From assembly GCA_003499955.1 (NCBI GenBank), contig DNRP01000111.1:2647-8670 (forward strand): a stretch of DNA of 6,024 bases, read 5' to 3'. This DNA is from Cyanobacteria bacterium UBA9971. GTDB taxonomy: Bacteria > Cyanobacteriota > Vampirovibrionia > Gastranaerophilales > UBA9971. Both the position numbers and the translations under genes were made by a program. The notes under the pieces were generated by a model. It did not search any database, was not told where the DNA came from, and saw only the letters and a program-made list of their open reading frames with translations. This document shows positions 1-6,024 of the stretch, one piece after another. Positions within the stretch are counted from its first letter, which is position 1. Every line of letters begins with the position of its first letter.

Positions 1-1407
1 TTTCAATATAAAAAAGGACTAAAATTATCTGATGTGCTGAAATCAAAAGACGAACTTTTATCAGGGACTTTTACCGATCAGGCTGTAATAGAAAGAGTCT
101 TCGGAACATCAAAAGAAATTGTTTCAATACCTGTTTCACTTATAGATTTTTTTAACGGCTATACAAACCCCGAATTAATGCCGCAGGATGAAATAAAAAT
201 CTTTCCAAACACAACGATGGAAACTATAAGCGTTTCCGGTTGCATACTTAACCCCGGAATAATCCCTTATAATGAGAATATGACCTTGAAAAATGTTCTC
301 GCTTCCGTCAGATTCACTGTAGATTCTTCAAATTTTGAAAATGTGAGCAATACCGATAAAAAAATAGACGAAATACAAATAAAAAACATTGTTGCTGAAA
401 TTACGAAAAAAAATAATCAAAATATTATAAATACTACTGAAAACAATAGTAATAATAGTCAAATCCCGATTAACACCGTTGAAAACGCTGTTAATAACCA
501 AAATAATGTAAGTATTGCCGAAAATCCCGTTAATAATAAAGAAACAACAAAAGTGGTTTATTTGTATGACTTGCTTGTACAAAATGATAAAACACAGGAC
601 TTAATTTTAAAGGCAGGAAACAGAATACTTTTTAGAGAGTTGAAACCAAACGAAAATTTGGAAACAGTTCAAATATTAGGACATGTTAACACTCCCGGAA
701 TTTATAAATATTCAGATAATTTGAAACTTAAAGACGTTATTAATATGGCAGGCGGAGTTAATAATAACGGTAATCTAAAAGGAATAATTTTCTTGAGAAA
801 ATCCGTTTCTGATACGCAAAAACAAGTTCTCGATGATTATATTTTGAAACAGCAGGAAAATTTCTCCGATAAATTGACTAAACTTGAATTTTCAGATCAA
901 AAACAGATTAATGTTAATGTTCAAAGCTATATTAATAATCAGGAAAATCTTATTGATATGTTGAAAGAAAAAGCTCAAAAAGGTTATGGACGAATTAGCC
1001 TGAACATAAATTCTAATGATATTAATAATTTGCCGGAAGATGAAAATTTAGATATACAGCCTGGTGATGAGATCTTTATTCCGCTTTTATCAAAATACAT
1101 TATGGTTTTAGGCGAAACAATGAACCAGACAGCAATTAACTACGATAAAAACAAAACTGTTAAAGATTATATAAATAATGTAGGCGGTTTTACACAACAG
1201 GCTCATAAAAATGCAATGTATATCGTTAAAGCAGGTGGTATGGCAGAAAGAGTTAAATTTGCTTCAAGAAAAAAACTTGAACCGGGAGATACGATTTTAG
1301 TACCAAGAAAAGAGCAATCTCCGGTTAATTGGACTCAAGTACTTAAAGATTTTGTAGAAGTTTCCGCGCATGCATTAAGCTCGGTATATGTACTTACAAA
1401 GATATAA
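1..1407 (+). CDS. SLBB-domain polysaccharide export protein (Wza-like family), 5' end outside window
   Basis: This is the C-terminal 468 residues of a polysaccharide-export protein; the frame is open to base 1. The GTG at 34 is an internal Val, because the residues before it (FQYKKGLKLSDV) already belong to an SLBB fold. Such proteins form or cap the outer-membrane/periplasmic conduit for capsule or exopolysaccharide. Visible order, counting from base 1: a partial SLBB (about 1-70, ending DEIKIFP); a second starting near 74 (VSGCILNPG) and interrupted by an Asn-rich insert (about 138-181); a third from about 221 (GHVNTPGIY, then NMAGG, closing QPGDEIFIP near 350-360); a fourth at 366-437 (VLGE, NNVGGF, EPGDTILVP). 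The segment QENLIDMLKEKAQKGYGRI inside the third is typical of large tandem-SLBB exporters. The last 31 residues could form an amphipathic helix, which in Wza lines the outer-membrane pore; that parallel is inference. The signal peptide and lipobox cannot be judged. Family call is firm; the exported polymer is unknown. Confidence 0.88.
   Translation, partial: FQYKKGLKLSDVLKSKDELLSGTFTDQAVIERVFGTSKEIVSIPVSLIDFFNGYTNPELMPQDEIKIFPNTTMETISVSGCILNPGIIPYNENMTLKNVLASVRFTVDSSNFENVSNTDKKIDEIQIKNIVAEITKKNNQNIINTTENNSNNSQIPINTVENAVNNQNNVSIAENPVNNKETTKVVYLYDLLVQNDKTQDLILKAGNRILFRELKPNENLETVQILGHVNTPGIYKYSDNLKLKDVINMAGGVNNNGNLKGIIFLRKSVSDTQKQVLDDYILKQQENFSDKLTKLEFSDQKQINVNVQSYINNQENLIDMLKEKAQKGYGRISLNINSNDINNLPEDENLDIQPGDEIFIPLLSKYIMVLGETMNQTAINYDKNKTVKDYINNVGGFTQQAHKNAMYIVKAGGMAERVKFASRKKLEPGDTILVPRKEQSPVNWTQVLKDFVEVSAHALSSVYVLTKI
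427..543 (+). repeat. Asn-rich imperfect tandem repeat inside the SLBB gene
   Basis: Three imperfect in-frame units of the pattern I-N-T-x-E-N-x-x-N-N begin at 427, 469 and 514. The first two are 14 and 15 codons long, and the third is shorter (IAENPVNNKE). They encode a low-complexity polar linker inserted within the second SLBB domain. The DNA units have diverged, so this is an old duplication at protein level and not an obvious slippage tract. Confidence 0.6.
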
Positions 1408-1408
1408 A

Positions 1409-4400
1409 TTACTCTAAGGGCAGGCTAAAACAGAAAGTTGTACCTTTTCCTATTTCTGTTTCGTACCAAATTTTTCCTCTATGGGCTTCAATAATTTGTT
1501 TTGCCAGATATAGTCCTAAACCTGCCCCGATTTTTCTTTCAATTGCAATTGCCATAGCATATCTTTCAAAAATTCTTTCTCTTGTTTTATAAGAAATGCC
1601 GGGGCCGTTATCTATAACACAGGTTATTATTTTGTCTTTTTCTTTGATGCTTTTTATAATAATATGACCGCCTTGTTGAATATAAGTAATGGAATTTTCT
1701 AATAAAGTATGTAAAACCTGACTTATTTGTTCTTTATCCATTATTATAGAAGGTAAGTTTTCATCTATTTGAGTTTCAATAGATATTTGTTTTGAATCAG
1801 CTAAATCTTTTAATGAATTTATTACTTCAGTTATTGGAATACTTAAATGATGTAACGATAAATCCAATTTTTGTTTTCCTGATTCAAAGTTGTAGCTGTT
1901 CAGCAATTTTTTTAAAAGAGTAGTTAATCCTTCATTACTTTTTAAAATATCAGTTATAATACCTCGAAATTTACCTATAGGCTGATCATCAGGTCTTGAA
2001 GTAACGAATTCCAGGGCTTTATGCTCTCCTACAAGCGGCACCTGAAGATCATGTGTCAGAGTTAAGATAAAAACATTTCTTAATTCTTCCAGTTCATCTC
2101 TTTTTTTGATTTCCCAGACAACTGTTACAGTTGAATTAACAATTGATTTTACAAGATTCATTTCATCTTGATTCCAATCTCTAACTTTGTTTGAGCAAAG
2201 TATAAAAGCGCCCAATAATTTTATATCGTGATTATATCTGATTAAAGGAACCAATAAGATTGATTTTACGTTGAAAGATTTAAAAAAGTTTTGAAGTTTT
2301 TCATCATCTTTATTATGTTCTTCAGTATTGTTAATAATTGAAATACCTTCTTTGTTTGCTGTTTCAATTAAATTCATAAGACATTTTTCCTGAATCATAT
2401 AATCAGGTATAAAAGTAATATCGGATCGTTTACGATATTGATGTTTTATTGCAGGTTTTTCATTTTCTAATGCCGGAATTTCAACAAAAAAAGCTCTTTC
2501 AGTATTAAAAATATCAGCTAGTTTTGTGACAATGTATTCATATACTTCTTCAACAGTTTGAGAAACTTTGATTTCACTTATTATTTCTCTTAAAATCTTT
2601 TCATTTTCAGCCTGTTCTTTAATAGTTTCATAAAGTTTTGCTTGATAAGTAGCAACTCCTGTTTGAACAGCAAGAATTTTAATTAAATTTATTTCATCAT
2701 CCGAAATATCTCTTTGATTTTCAAATGTAATTACAAGATTTCCTAAAAACATTTTTCTATAATATATGTTTATAGCTGCTGATGAAGTAAATCCGTATTC
2801 TCTGTAAAATTTCTCAGCACCTGTTCCTCTTAAATTATTCTCAGCAAGATATTTTTCCAGATCATTAAAAATTATATCGTTTCCCTGAAAGTGTTTGTCT
2901 CTTATAAATTCTGCAAATCCGGGAATGTTTTTAGTAAAATCTTGACCAACAAAAGTTTTTACATTGTCTGAGGATCTGTATTCTGACTCTTTTGAAATAA
3001 TATAATTGTCTGTTTCATAATCATAATAAGCAATAGTTACCCTGTCTGCTTTTAAAAGCATTGCAATTTGATTAACTATTTCGTGTTTTATCTCATCAAA
3101 GTTGAGAGTACTTCTTATTGTTTCAATAATTTTTCTTAAGAAAAATTCTCTTTCAGATTGTTTCTTAAGAGTTTCATAAAGATTAGCCTGATAGAGAGCG
3201 ATACCTGCCTGATCAGCAACAACTCTAATAAATTCTATATATTCATCAGTTATTCTAATTTTAGCTTTTGTATAGTGTATAGACAATACTCCATAAACTT
3301 TTTTACCGTAAAATAGAGCAATGCCAAGACCTGTTTTTACTTTTATTTCTATCATCCATTGACCTTCCGGTGTGTCCTGAAGATTGTTTTCTTTGATATG
3401 TTTTTCAACATCTTCAATAAATACCGGTTTAGTCTGTTTATGTAAATCCGTAAAAGCTTCAACTTTTTTACTTGAAAAATCAAATCCCACACAGCTTATT
3501 TGATCGGGAGAAGATAAATATTCGGAATATTCATCTAAAATTTTAGGCGTATTTGTTTCCGGCTCAAATGAAACCAGAAAAACTCTATCTGCATTGAGAG
3601 TTTTACCAATTTCATTTACAAGAATTTTTTTAGTTTCATTGATATCCAGAGTACTTCTCATTGCACTTATAATTTTTACCAATAAATTTTCTTTTTCGGA
3701 TTTTTCTTTAATTGCTGTAAATAATTCAGATTGTTTAATAGCTATATATACTTGATCGGCTATATTTTGAAGTAAAATTACATCATTTTCTGTCCAATGT
3801 CTGTAATAATAATATTCTGATATAAATAATATTCCTAATTTATCTTCTCCTTTTTTTATAGGAACACCGATATTAGACTTGACCCCTATTTGTTTATAAG
3901 ATTCTTTAAAAAAGTCAGGCGTATTAGATTTTGAAATATCATCATTAACCAGGATTTTTCCTTGATCAAGTACTGTTTTTCCAATATATTCTATGTTTCT
4001 GATATCGTATTCAATACCTGTTACGCCTTTTATATCAGGTCTAATTTTAAATTCTCTTTTTATTATCCATTCCGAATAGTTTTGTTTATCTGCATATTCA
4101 ATAATTGTAGCTCTTTGTACATTAAAAACTCTGGCTACTTCATCACAAATAATTGACAAAGTTTCATTAATATCAAGAGAACTTCTGATAGTATTTGTGA
4201 CTTTAAATAAAAGCTGTTCTTTATCTAATAATTCCTGAATTTTTGTCTGCTTTTCAATTAATTCCTTTGAATAAGCCCATTCTCTATCAAGAATTTCGTT
4301 TAATTTTTCACTTAATTCTCCGACTTCATCATCCGATATTATTGGTATTTTTTCTGATTTTTCCCCGGGTTCATATTTATTCATCGTTTCAATAATATTT

Positions 4401-5386
4401 GAAAGTGGCAAAGAAAATTTTGTAGTGAATATATATCCGATAATTGCAGAAATTAATAAAAATTCAATGAAAATATATGAAAATTTCGAAGATAAATAAA
4501 TTTCTATTATTGTCAAATGAAACAATGAAAATGTTATATATAACATAATTAAAAATAATGACAGAAAAACAAGCAATTTCTGTTTTATACTTTTAATGTC
4601 AGGTAATAATTGAAAATTTTCAATTCCAAGAAAAATAAAGATAAACCCGATTAATTTTAAAAAATGGGAAATAATTTCATTAATTCCAAGAAATCTTGGA
4701 TTTATACAGAATAATTCAGCTATTCCAATGACAAGTAAGCCTAATATAAACTTTGAAAATATATTTTTATTTGTGTTTATTTTCCTGTCAACCAAAATAA
4801 ATGACATAAGAAAATATAATGCTTCATCAACAACATTTAAGCTTTGTTCAAATAATAAAATTTTGTGAAAAGCATACCCCGAAAGTAAAGGAAAGATAAA
4901 TTCATCCAGGCTGATTATTAATATAAATATGCAAAAAAAGAAAAAAGAAGTTATAAGTCTAAAATTGTTTGTTTTTTTTGTAGAAGATTTTTGCATGTAG
5001 AAAACAGCAATAAATATTGAAATGGGAATAATAAGTTTTTCAGCCACTAAATAAAGTAATGACGGGTTTGTCTCGAGATTTTGGAAGATTAAAACGTTAT
5101 ACAGGGCACCAAATGTAGAAAATAAATGATAAATATTTAAAAAACTTCCCGCTAAAAATCCCCCCGCAATGACCGTCATTCTTTTATCCCCGATTTGAGA
5201 ATATAATTTATTGGCTTTCCAGAATATTAAAATAAATACAAAAGTTGTTAGTACCTCAAATACTTTATGACTAAAAGAAGTAAAAGGCACTTTAATTAAA
5301 AAAGCAGAATAAAAATTAACATCAAATAAAGTGAATAATGCAATCAAAATAATTAAAATGATATAGAAACTTATTAATTTATTCAT
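1409..5386 (-). CDS. Membrane sensor histidine kinase with MASE3-like N-terminus, HAMP and four GAF domains
   Basis: This 1325-aa protein is a complete, inner-membrane sensor kinase that should autophosphorylate on His and pass the phosphate to a response regulator. Residues 1-260 hold about eight hydrophobic segments resembling the MASE3 membrane sensor (HKVFEVL near 40, NIYHLF near 84, HFLKLIGF near 241). Two more helices (about 270-290, 300-321) lead into HAMP (about 322-372, ISDDEVGEL) and a coiled coil. Four GAF domains follow: about 395-555, 572-740, 751-920 and 933-1095, joined by similar helices (for example QANLYETLKKQ). HisKA has phospho-acceptor His1112 in THDLQVPL. HATPase_c has an N box (LLENS, Asn1231), G1 (DNGPGI, 1259-1264), an F box (IFERY) and G2 (GAGLGL, 1287-1292). 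All catalytic motifs are present, so it looks active. There is no receiver domain, and no response regulator gene in the window. It starts with ATG, 9 nt after the hemerythrin stop, with a weak Shine-Dalgarno, suggesting translational coupling. GAF ligands are unknown. The kinase call is firm; the MASE3 label is tentative. Confidence 0.95.
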   Translation of the reverse strand: MNKLISFYIILIILIALFTLFDVNFYSAFLIKVPFTSFSHKVFEVLTTFVFILIFWKANKLYSQIGDKRMTVIAGGFLAGSFLNIYHLFSTFGALYNVLIFQNLETNPSLLYLVAEKLIIPISIFIAVFYMQKSSTKKTNNFRLITSFFFFCIFILIISLDEFIFPLLSGYAFHKILLFEQSLNVVDEALYFLMSFILVDRKINTNKNIFSKFILGLLVIGIAELFCINPRFLGINEIISHFLKLIGFIFIFLGIENFQLLPDIKSIKQKLLVFLSLFLIMLYITFSLFHLTIIEIYLSSKFSYIFIEFLLISAIIGYIFTTKFSLPLSNIIETMNKYEPGEKSEKIPIISDDEVGELSEKLNEILDREWAYSKELIEKQTKIQELLDKEQLLFKVTNTIRSSLDINETLSIICDEVARVFNVQRATIIEYADKQNYSEWIIKREFKIRPDIKGVTGIEYDIRNIEYIGKTVLDQGKILVNDDISKSNTPDFFKESYKQIGVKSNIGVPIKKGEDKLGILFISEYYYYRHWTENDVILLQNIADQVYIAIKQSELFTAIKEKSEKENLLVKIISAMRSTLDINETKKILVNEIGKTLNADRVFLVSFEPETNTPKILDEYSEYLSSPDQISCVGFDFSSKKVEAFTDLHKQTKPVFIEDVEKHIKENNLQDTPEGQWMIEIKVKTGLGIALFYGKKVYGVLSIHYTKAKIRITDEYIEFIRVVADQAGIALYQANLYETLKKQSEREFFLRKIIETIRSTLNFDEIKHEIVNQIAMLLKADRVTIAYYDYETDNYIISKESEYRSSDNVKTFVGQDFTKNIPGFAEFIRDKHFQGNDIIFNDLEKYLAENNLRGTGAEKFYREYGFTSSAAINIYYRKMFLGNLVITFENQRDISDDEINLIKILAVQTGVATYQAKLYETIKEQAENEKILREIISEIKVSQTVEEVYEYIVTKLADIFNTERAFFVEIPALENEKPAIKHQYRKRSDITFIPDYMIQEKCLMNLIETANKEGISIINNTEEHNKDDEKLQNFFKSFNVKSILLVPLIRYNHDIKLLGAFILCSNKVRDWNQDEMNLVKSIVNSTVTVVWEIKKRDELEELRNVFILTLTHDLQVPLVGEHKALEFVTSRPDDQPIGKFRGIITDILKSNEGLTTLLKKLLNSYNFESGKQKLDLSLHHLSIPITEVINSLKDLADSKQISIETQIDENLPSIIMDKEQISQVLHTLLENSITYIQQGGHIIIKSIKEKDKIITCVIDNGPGISYKTRERIFERYAMAIAIERKIGAGLGLYLAKQIIEAHRGKIWYETEIGKGTTFCFSLPLE
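1428..1461. repeat. 9-bp inverted repeat at the convergent gene ends
   Basis: The arms AAACAGAAA (1428-1436) and TTTCTGTTT (1453-1461) are perfect complements around a 16-nt loop. The repeat begins 20 nt after the + strand stop and lies inside the 3' coding end of the kinase. A five-T run follows at 1471-1475. It could act as a weak terminator for the SLBB gene, but the stem has only two G/C pairs and the T run is short and displaced, so chance is as likely. Confidence 0.3.
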
Positions 5387-5395
5387 TTTAGATAC

Positions 5396-5809
5396 TTATA
5401 ATTTTGTTCTTAAAAATTCTGCAAGCTGCTGGTCTTTATTTTGGAGATGATAATCAAGCCAGTCTGCCATAGTATGATTTAAATGAATAGCCAAAACATA
5501 AACATTGTCTTCTTTATAAATATAATTGTATCTAATTTCTTCGTATACTTTTTTAAATTCTTCGTGAGCTTTTTTATGTTCAAAATATTCAGGATAATTA
5601 AGTTCTAACATGTATTTTTCTTCAGTATCAAAATGTTCGACAGTATAAAAATCAATACAGCGGATTTTTTCAAGAATTTTTTCTTTTGTTTCTATACTTT
5701 CAATGTCATTAAAAAGCTCATTTATGCCCTTGAAAATTTTTTTGTGTTGAGAGTCGATTATTTCAATGCCGGTTAAGTATTTATCGTCCCAGATTATTAT
5801 TTTTTTCAT
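5396..5809 (-). CDS. Bacteriohemerythrin (diiron O2-binding protein)
   Basis: This is a 137-aa single-domain hemerythrin, the usual length for the bacterial family, which forms a four-helix bundle holding a non-haem diiron site that reversibly binds O2. All seven expected ligands are visible (numbering from the chosen ATG): His22 in DSQHKKIF, His59 and Glu63 in HFDTEEKYM, His78 and His82 in HKKAHEEF, and His121 and Asp126 in WLDYHLQNKD. The N-terminal IWDDKYLTGIEIID is also typical. No signal peptide or membrane segment is seen, so it should be cytoplasmic. I chose ATG 5809 because a GGA sits 7 nt before it. A TTG start at 5821 would add four residues but would put that GGA inside the gene. 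It lies 9 nt upstream of the large sensor kinase in the same direction, so the two are probably co-transcribed. Possible roles are O2 or NO sensing for the kinase, O2 storage or scavenging; the sequence does not decide between them. Confidence 0.95.
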   Translation of the reverse strand: MKKIIIWDDKYLTGIEIIDSQHKKIFKGINELFNDIESIETKEKILEKIRCIDFYTVEHFDTEEKYMLELNYPEYFEHKKAHEEFKKVYEEIRYNYIYKEDNVYVLAIHLNHTMADWLDYHLQNKDQQLAEFLRTKL

Positions 5810-5815
5810 AATTAA

Positions 5816-5820
5816 ATCCA
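5816..5820 (-). promoter_or_regulatory. Probable Shine-Dalgarno deciding the hemerythrin start
   Basis: On the - strand the bases read TTGGATTTAATTATG; the GGA lies 7 nt upstream of the ATG at 5809. This favours the ATG over the TTG at 5821, which overlaps the site. Confidence 0.5.
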
Positions 5821-5837
5821 AATTAAAGTTAGATGTG

Positions 5838-5857
5838 ATTTCTTTATAATAAGAAAT
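5838..5857. repeat. 7-bp inverted repeat with 6-nt loop in the leader
   Basis: ATTTCTT (5838-5844) and AAGAAAT (5851-5857) flank a 6-nt loop and lie within the longer 10-bp inverted repeat. The site overlaps the possible -10 hexamer TATTAT on the - strand and a TATAAT on the + strand (5845-5850), so it could be an operator. It is AT-only apart from one G/C pair and lacks a U tract, so a terminator is unlikely. Confidence 0.3.
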
Positions 5858-5910
5858 TCCATCGTGGATTTAATCTACCGAATTGGTTATATAAAAGGAT
5901 TGTTTAGATA

Positions 5911-6024
5911 TTAGCCTCCGCCAAAGAATCCTACTATTTCGATATTATCGTTTTCAGAAATTTTACATGAAAAATATTGTTCTTTCGGTAGAATTTCAAG
6001 ATTTTTTTCAACAACAAACATTGT
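5911..6024 (-). CDS. thiS: Sulfur carrier protein ThiS, C-terminal part (5' end outside window)
   Basis: The frame is open from the right edge and gives 37 residues ending EIVGFFGGG before TAA (5913-5911). ThiS is a small ubiquitin-fold protein of about 65-70 aa. Its C-terminal Gly-Gly is adenylylated and converted to a thiocarboxylate that donates sulfur to the thiazole ring of thiamine in the ThiG reaction. The visible part matches the second half of that fold: a strand FVVEKN, then EILPKEQYF, then the acidic turn and strand SENDNIEIVGFFGGG. This is very close in pattern to the Bacillus-type ending IEIVHFVGGG. The Met at 6021 is probably internal, since a full ThiS needs about 30 more residues upstream. 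Other ThiS/MoaD-like carriers share the Gly-Gly tail, but the IEIV-x-F-x-GGG ending favours ThiS. Thiamine genes are likely to lie beyond the edge. Confidence 0.85.
   Translation of the reverse strand, partial: TMFVVEKNLEILPKEQYFSCKISENDNIEIVGFFGGG

Larger units (their letters stand above)
5811..5874 (-). repeat. 10-bp perfect inverted repeat covering the hemerythrin Shine-Dalgarno
   Basis: ATTAAATCCA (5811-5820) and TGGATTTAAT (5865-5874) are perfect complements separated by 44 nt. In an mRNA read on the - strand, the downstream arm contains the GGA used as the ribosome binding site of the hemerythrin ATG, and the upstream arm could pair with it. That would hide the site, provided transcription starts upstream of 5874. 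The regulatory role is inference. Confidence 0.45.
5810..5910 (-). other. Intergenic leader between thiS and the hemerythrin gene
   Basis: This gap of about 100 nt is very AT-rich and contains no ORF of note. On the - strand it has a TATTAT (5851-5846) that could serve as a -10 box, but nothing resembling TTGACA lies about 17 nt upstream, so I do not call a promoter. No GC-rich hairpin with a U tract follows thiS, so read-through from thiS into the hemerythrin gene is possible. The gap holds the two inverted repeats listed separately. Confidence 0.5.

Noticed and set aside
34..36. GTG as a start codon for the SLBB gene
   Set aside because: The frame is open upstream to base 1 and the residues before it fit the same SLBB domain, so the gene is cut by the window edge and does not start here.
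328..582. Open frame of 84 codons on the - strand
   Set aside because: It lies wholly inside the SLBB gene opposite its AT-rich, Asn-rich segment. It has no recognisable domain or ribosome binding site and is a shadow of the real gene.
1409..1460. C-terminal receiver domain making the kinase a hybrid
   Set aside because: The protein ends directly after the last ATPase motif (GKGTTFCFSLPLE), leaving no room for a receiver or HPt domain.
3155..3673. GAF2 as a bilin-binding (phytochrome or cyanobacteriochrome) domain
   Set aside because: A cysteine is present (Cys632 in ISCVGFDF), but the Cys-His chromophore motif and the DxCF motif are absent, so there is no support for bilin attachment.
3962..4156. 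Open frame of 64 codons on the + strand
   Set aside because: It is antisense to GAF1 of the kinase, has hydrophobic low-complexity content typical of shadow frames, and shows no supporting signals.
5845..5850. Promoter with TATAAT on the + strand
   Set aside because: The hexamer is perfect, but there is no -35 match at the right distance and no + strand gene downstream. Such hexamers are expected by chance in DNA this AT-rich.
5838..5857. Intrinsic terminator of thiS
   Set aside because: The hairpin is only 7 bp, nearly all A/T, and is not followed by a U tract on the - strand.

Overview
The DNA is AT-rich (roughly 30% G+C by eye, not computed) with compact, standard-code genes. A polysaccharide-export protein with SLBB domains suggests a diderm bacterium. 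The kinase H-box (THDLQVPL) and the following helix ending in YNFESG resemble kinases of the cyanobacterial lineage. A non-photosynthetic relative such as Melainabacteria/Vampirovibrionia is a possible source, but this is a weak inference, and other AT-rich diderms are not excluded.

Layout: (1) 1-1407, + strand: the 3' part of a multi-SLBB polysaccharide-export protein, open through the left edge. (2) 1409-5386, - strand: one very large membrane sensor histidine kinase of 1325 aa. It carries an N-terminal multi-helix membrane sensor, two further helices, HAMP, four tandem GAF domains, HisKA and HATPase. It converges on gene 1 with a single base between the two stop codons. (3) 5396-5809, - strand: a bacteriohemerythrin with all seven diiron ligands, 9 nt upstream of the kinase and almost certainly in the same operon. 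(4) 5810-5910: a short intergenic leader with nested inverted repeats, one covering the hemerythrin ribosome binding site. (5) 5911-6024, - strand: the C-terminal 37 residues of ThiS, the thiamine sulfur carrier, cut by the right edge.

How the genes fit together: the left gene belongs to an exopolysaccharide or capsule export locus and is transcribed towards the kinase. The hemerythrin and the kinase form a likely two-gene unit. Hemerythrins bind O2 (some respond to NO or redox state), and GAF domains bind small ligands, so an oxygen- or redox-linked signalling unit is plausible, though its signal and its response regulator cannot be seen here. ThiS points to a thiamine gene cluster beyond the right edge, and the hemerythrin-kinase pair may be transcribed partly by read-through from it. 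No RNA genes, insertion sequences, CRISPR arrays or origins were seen.
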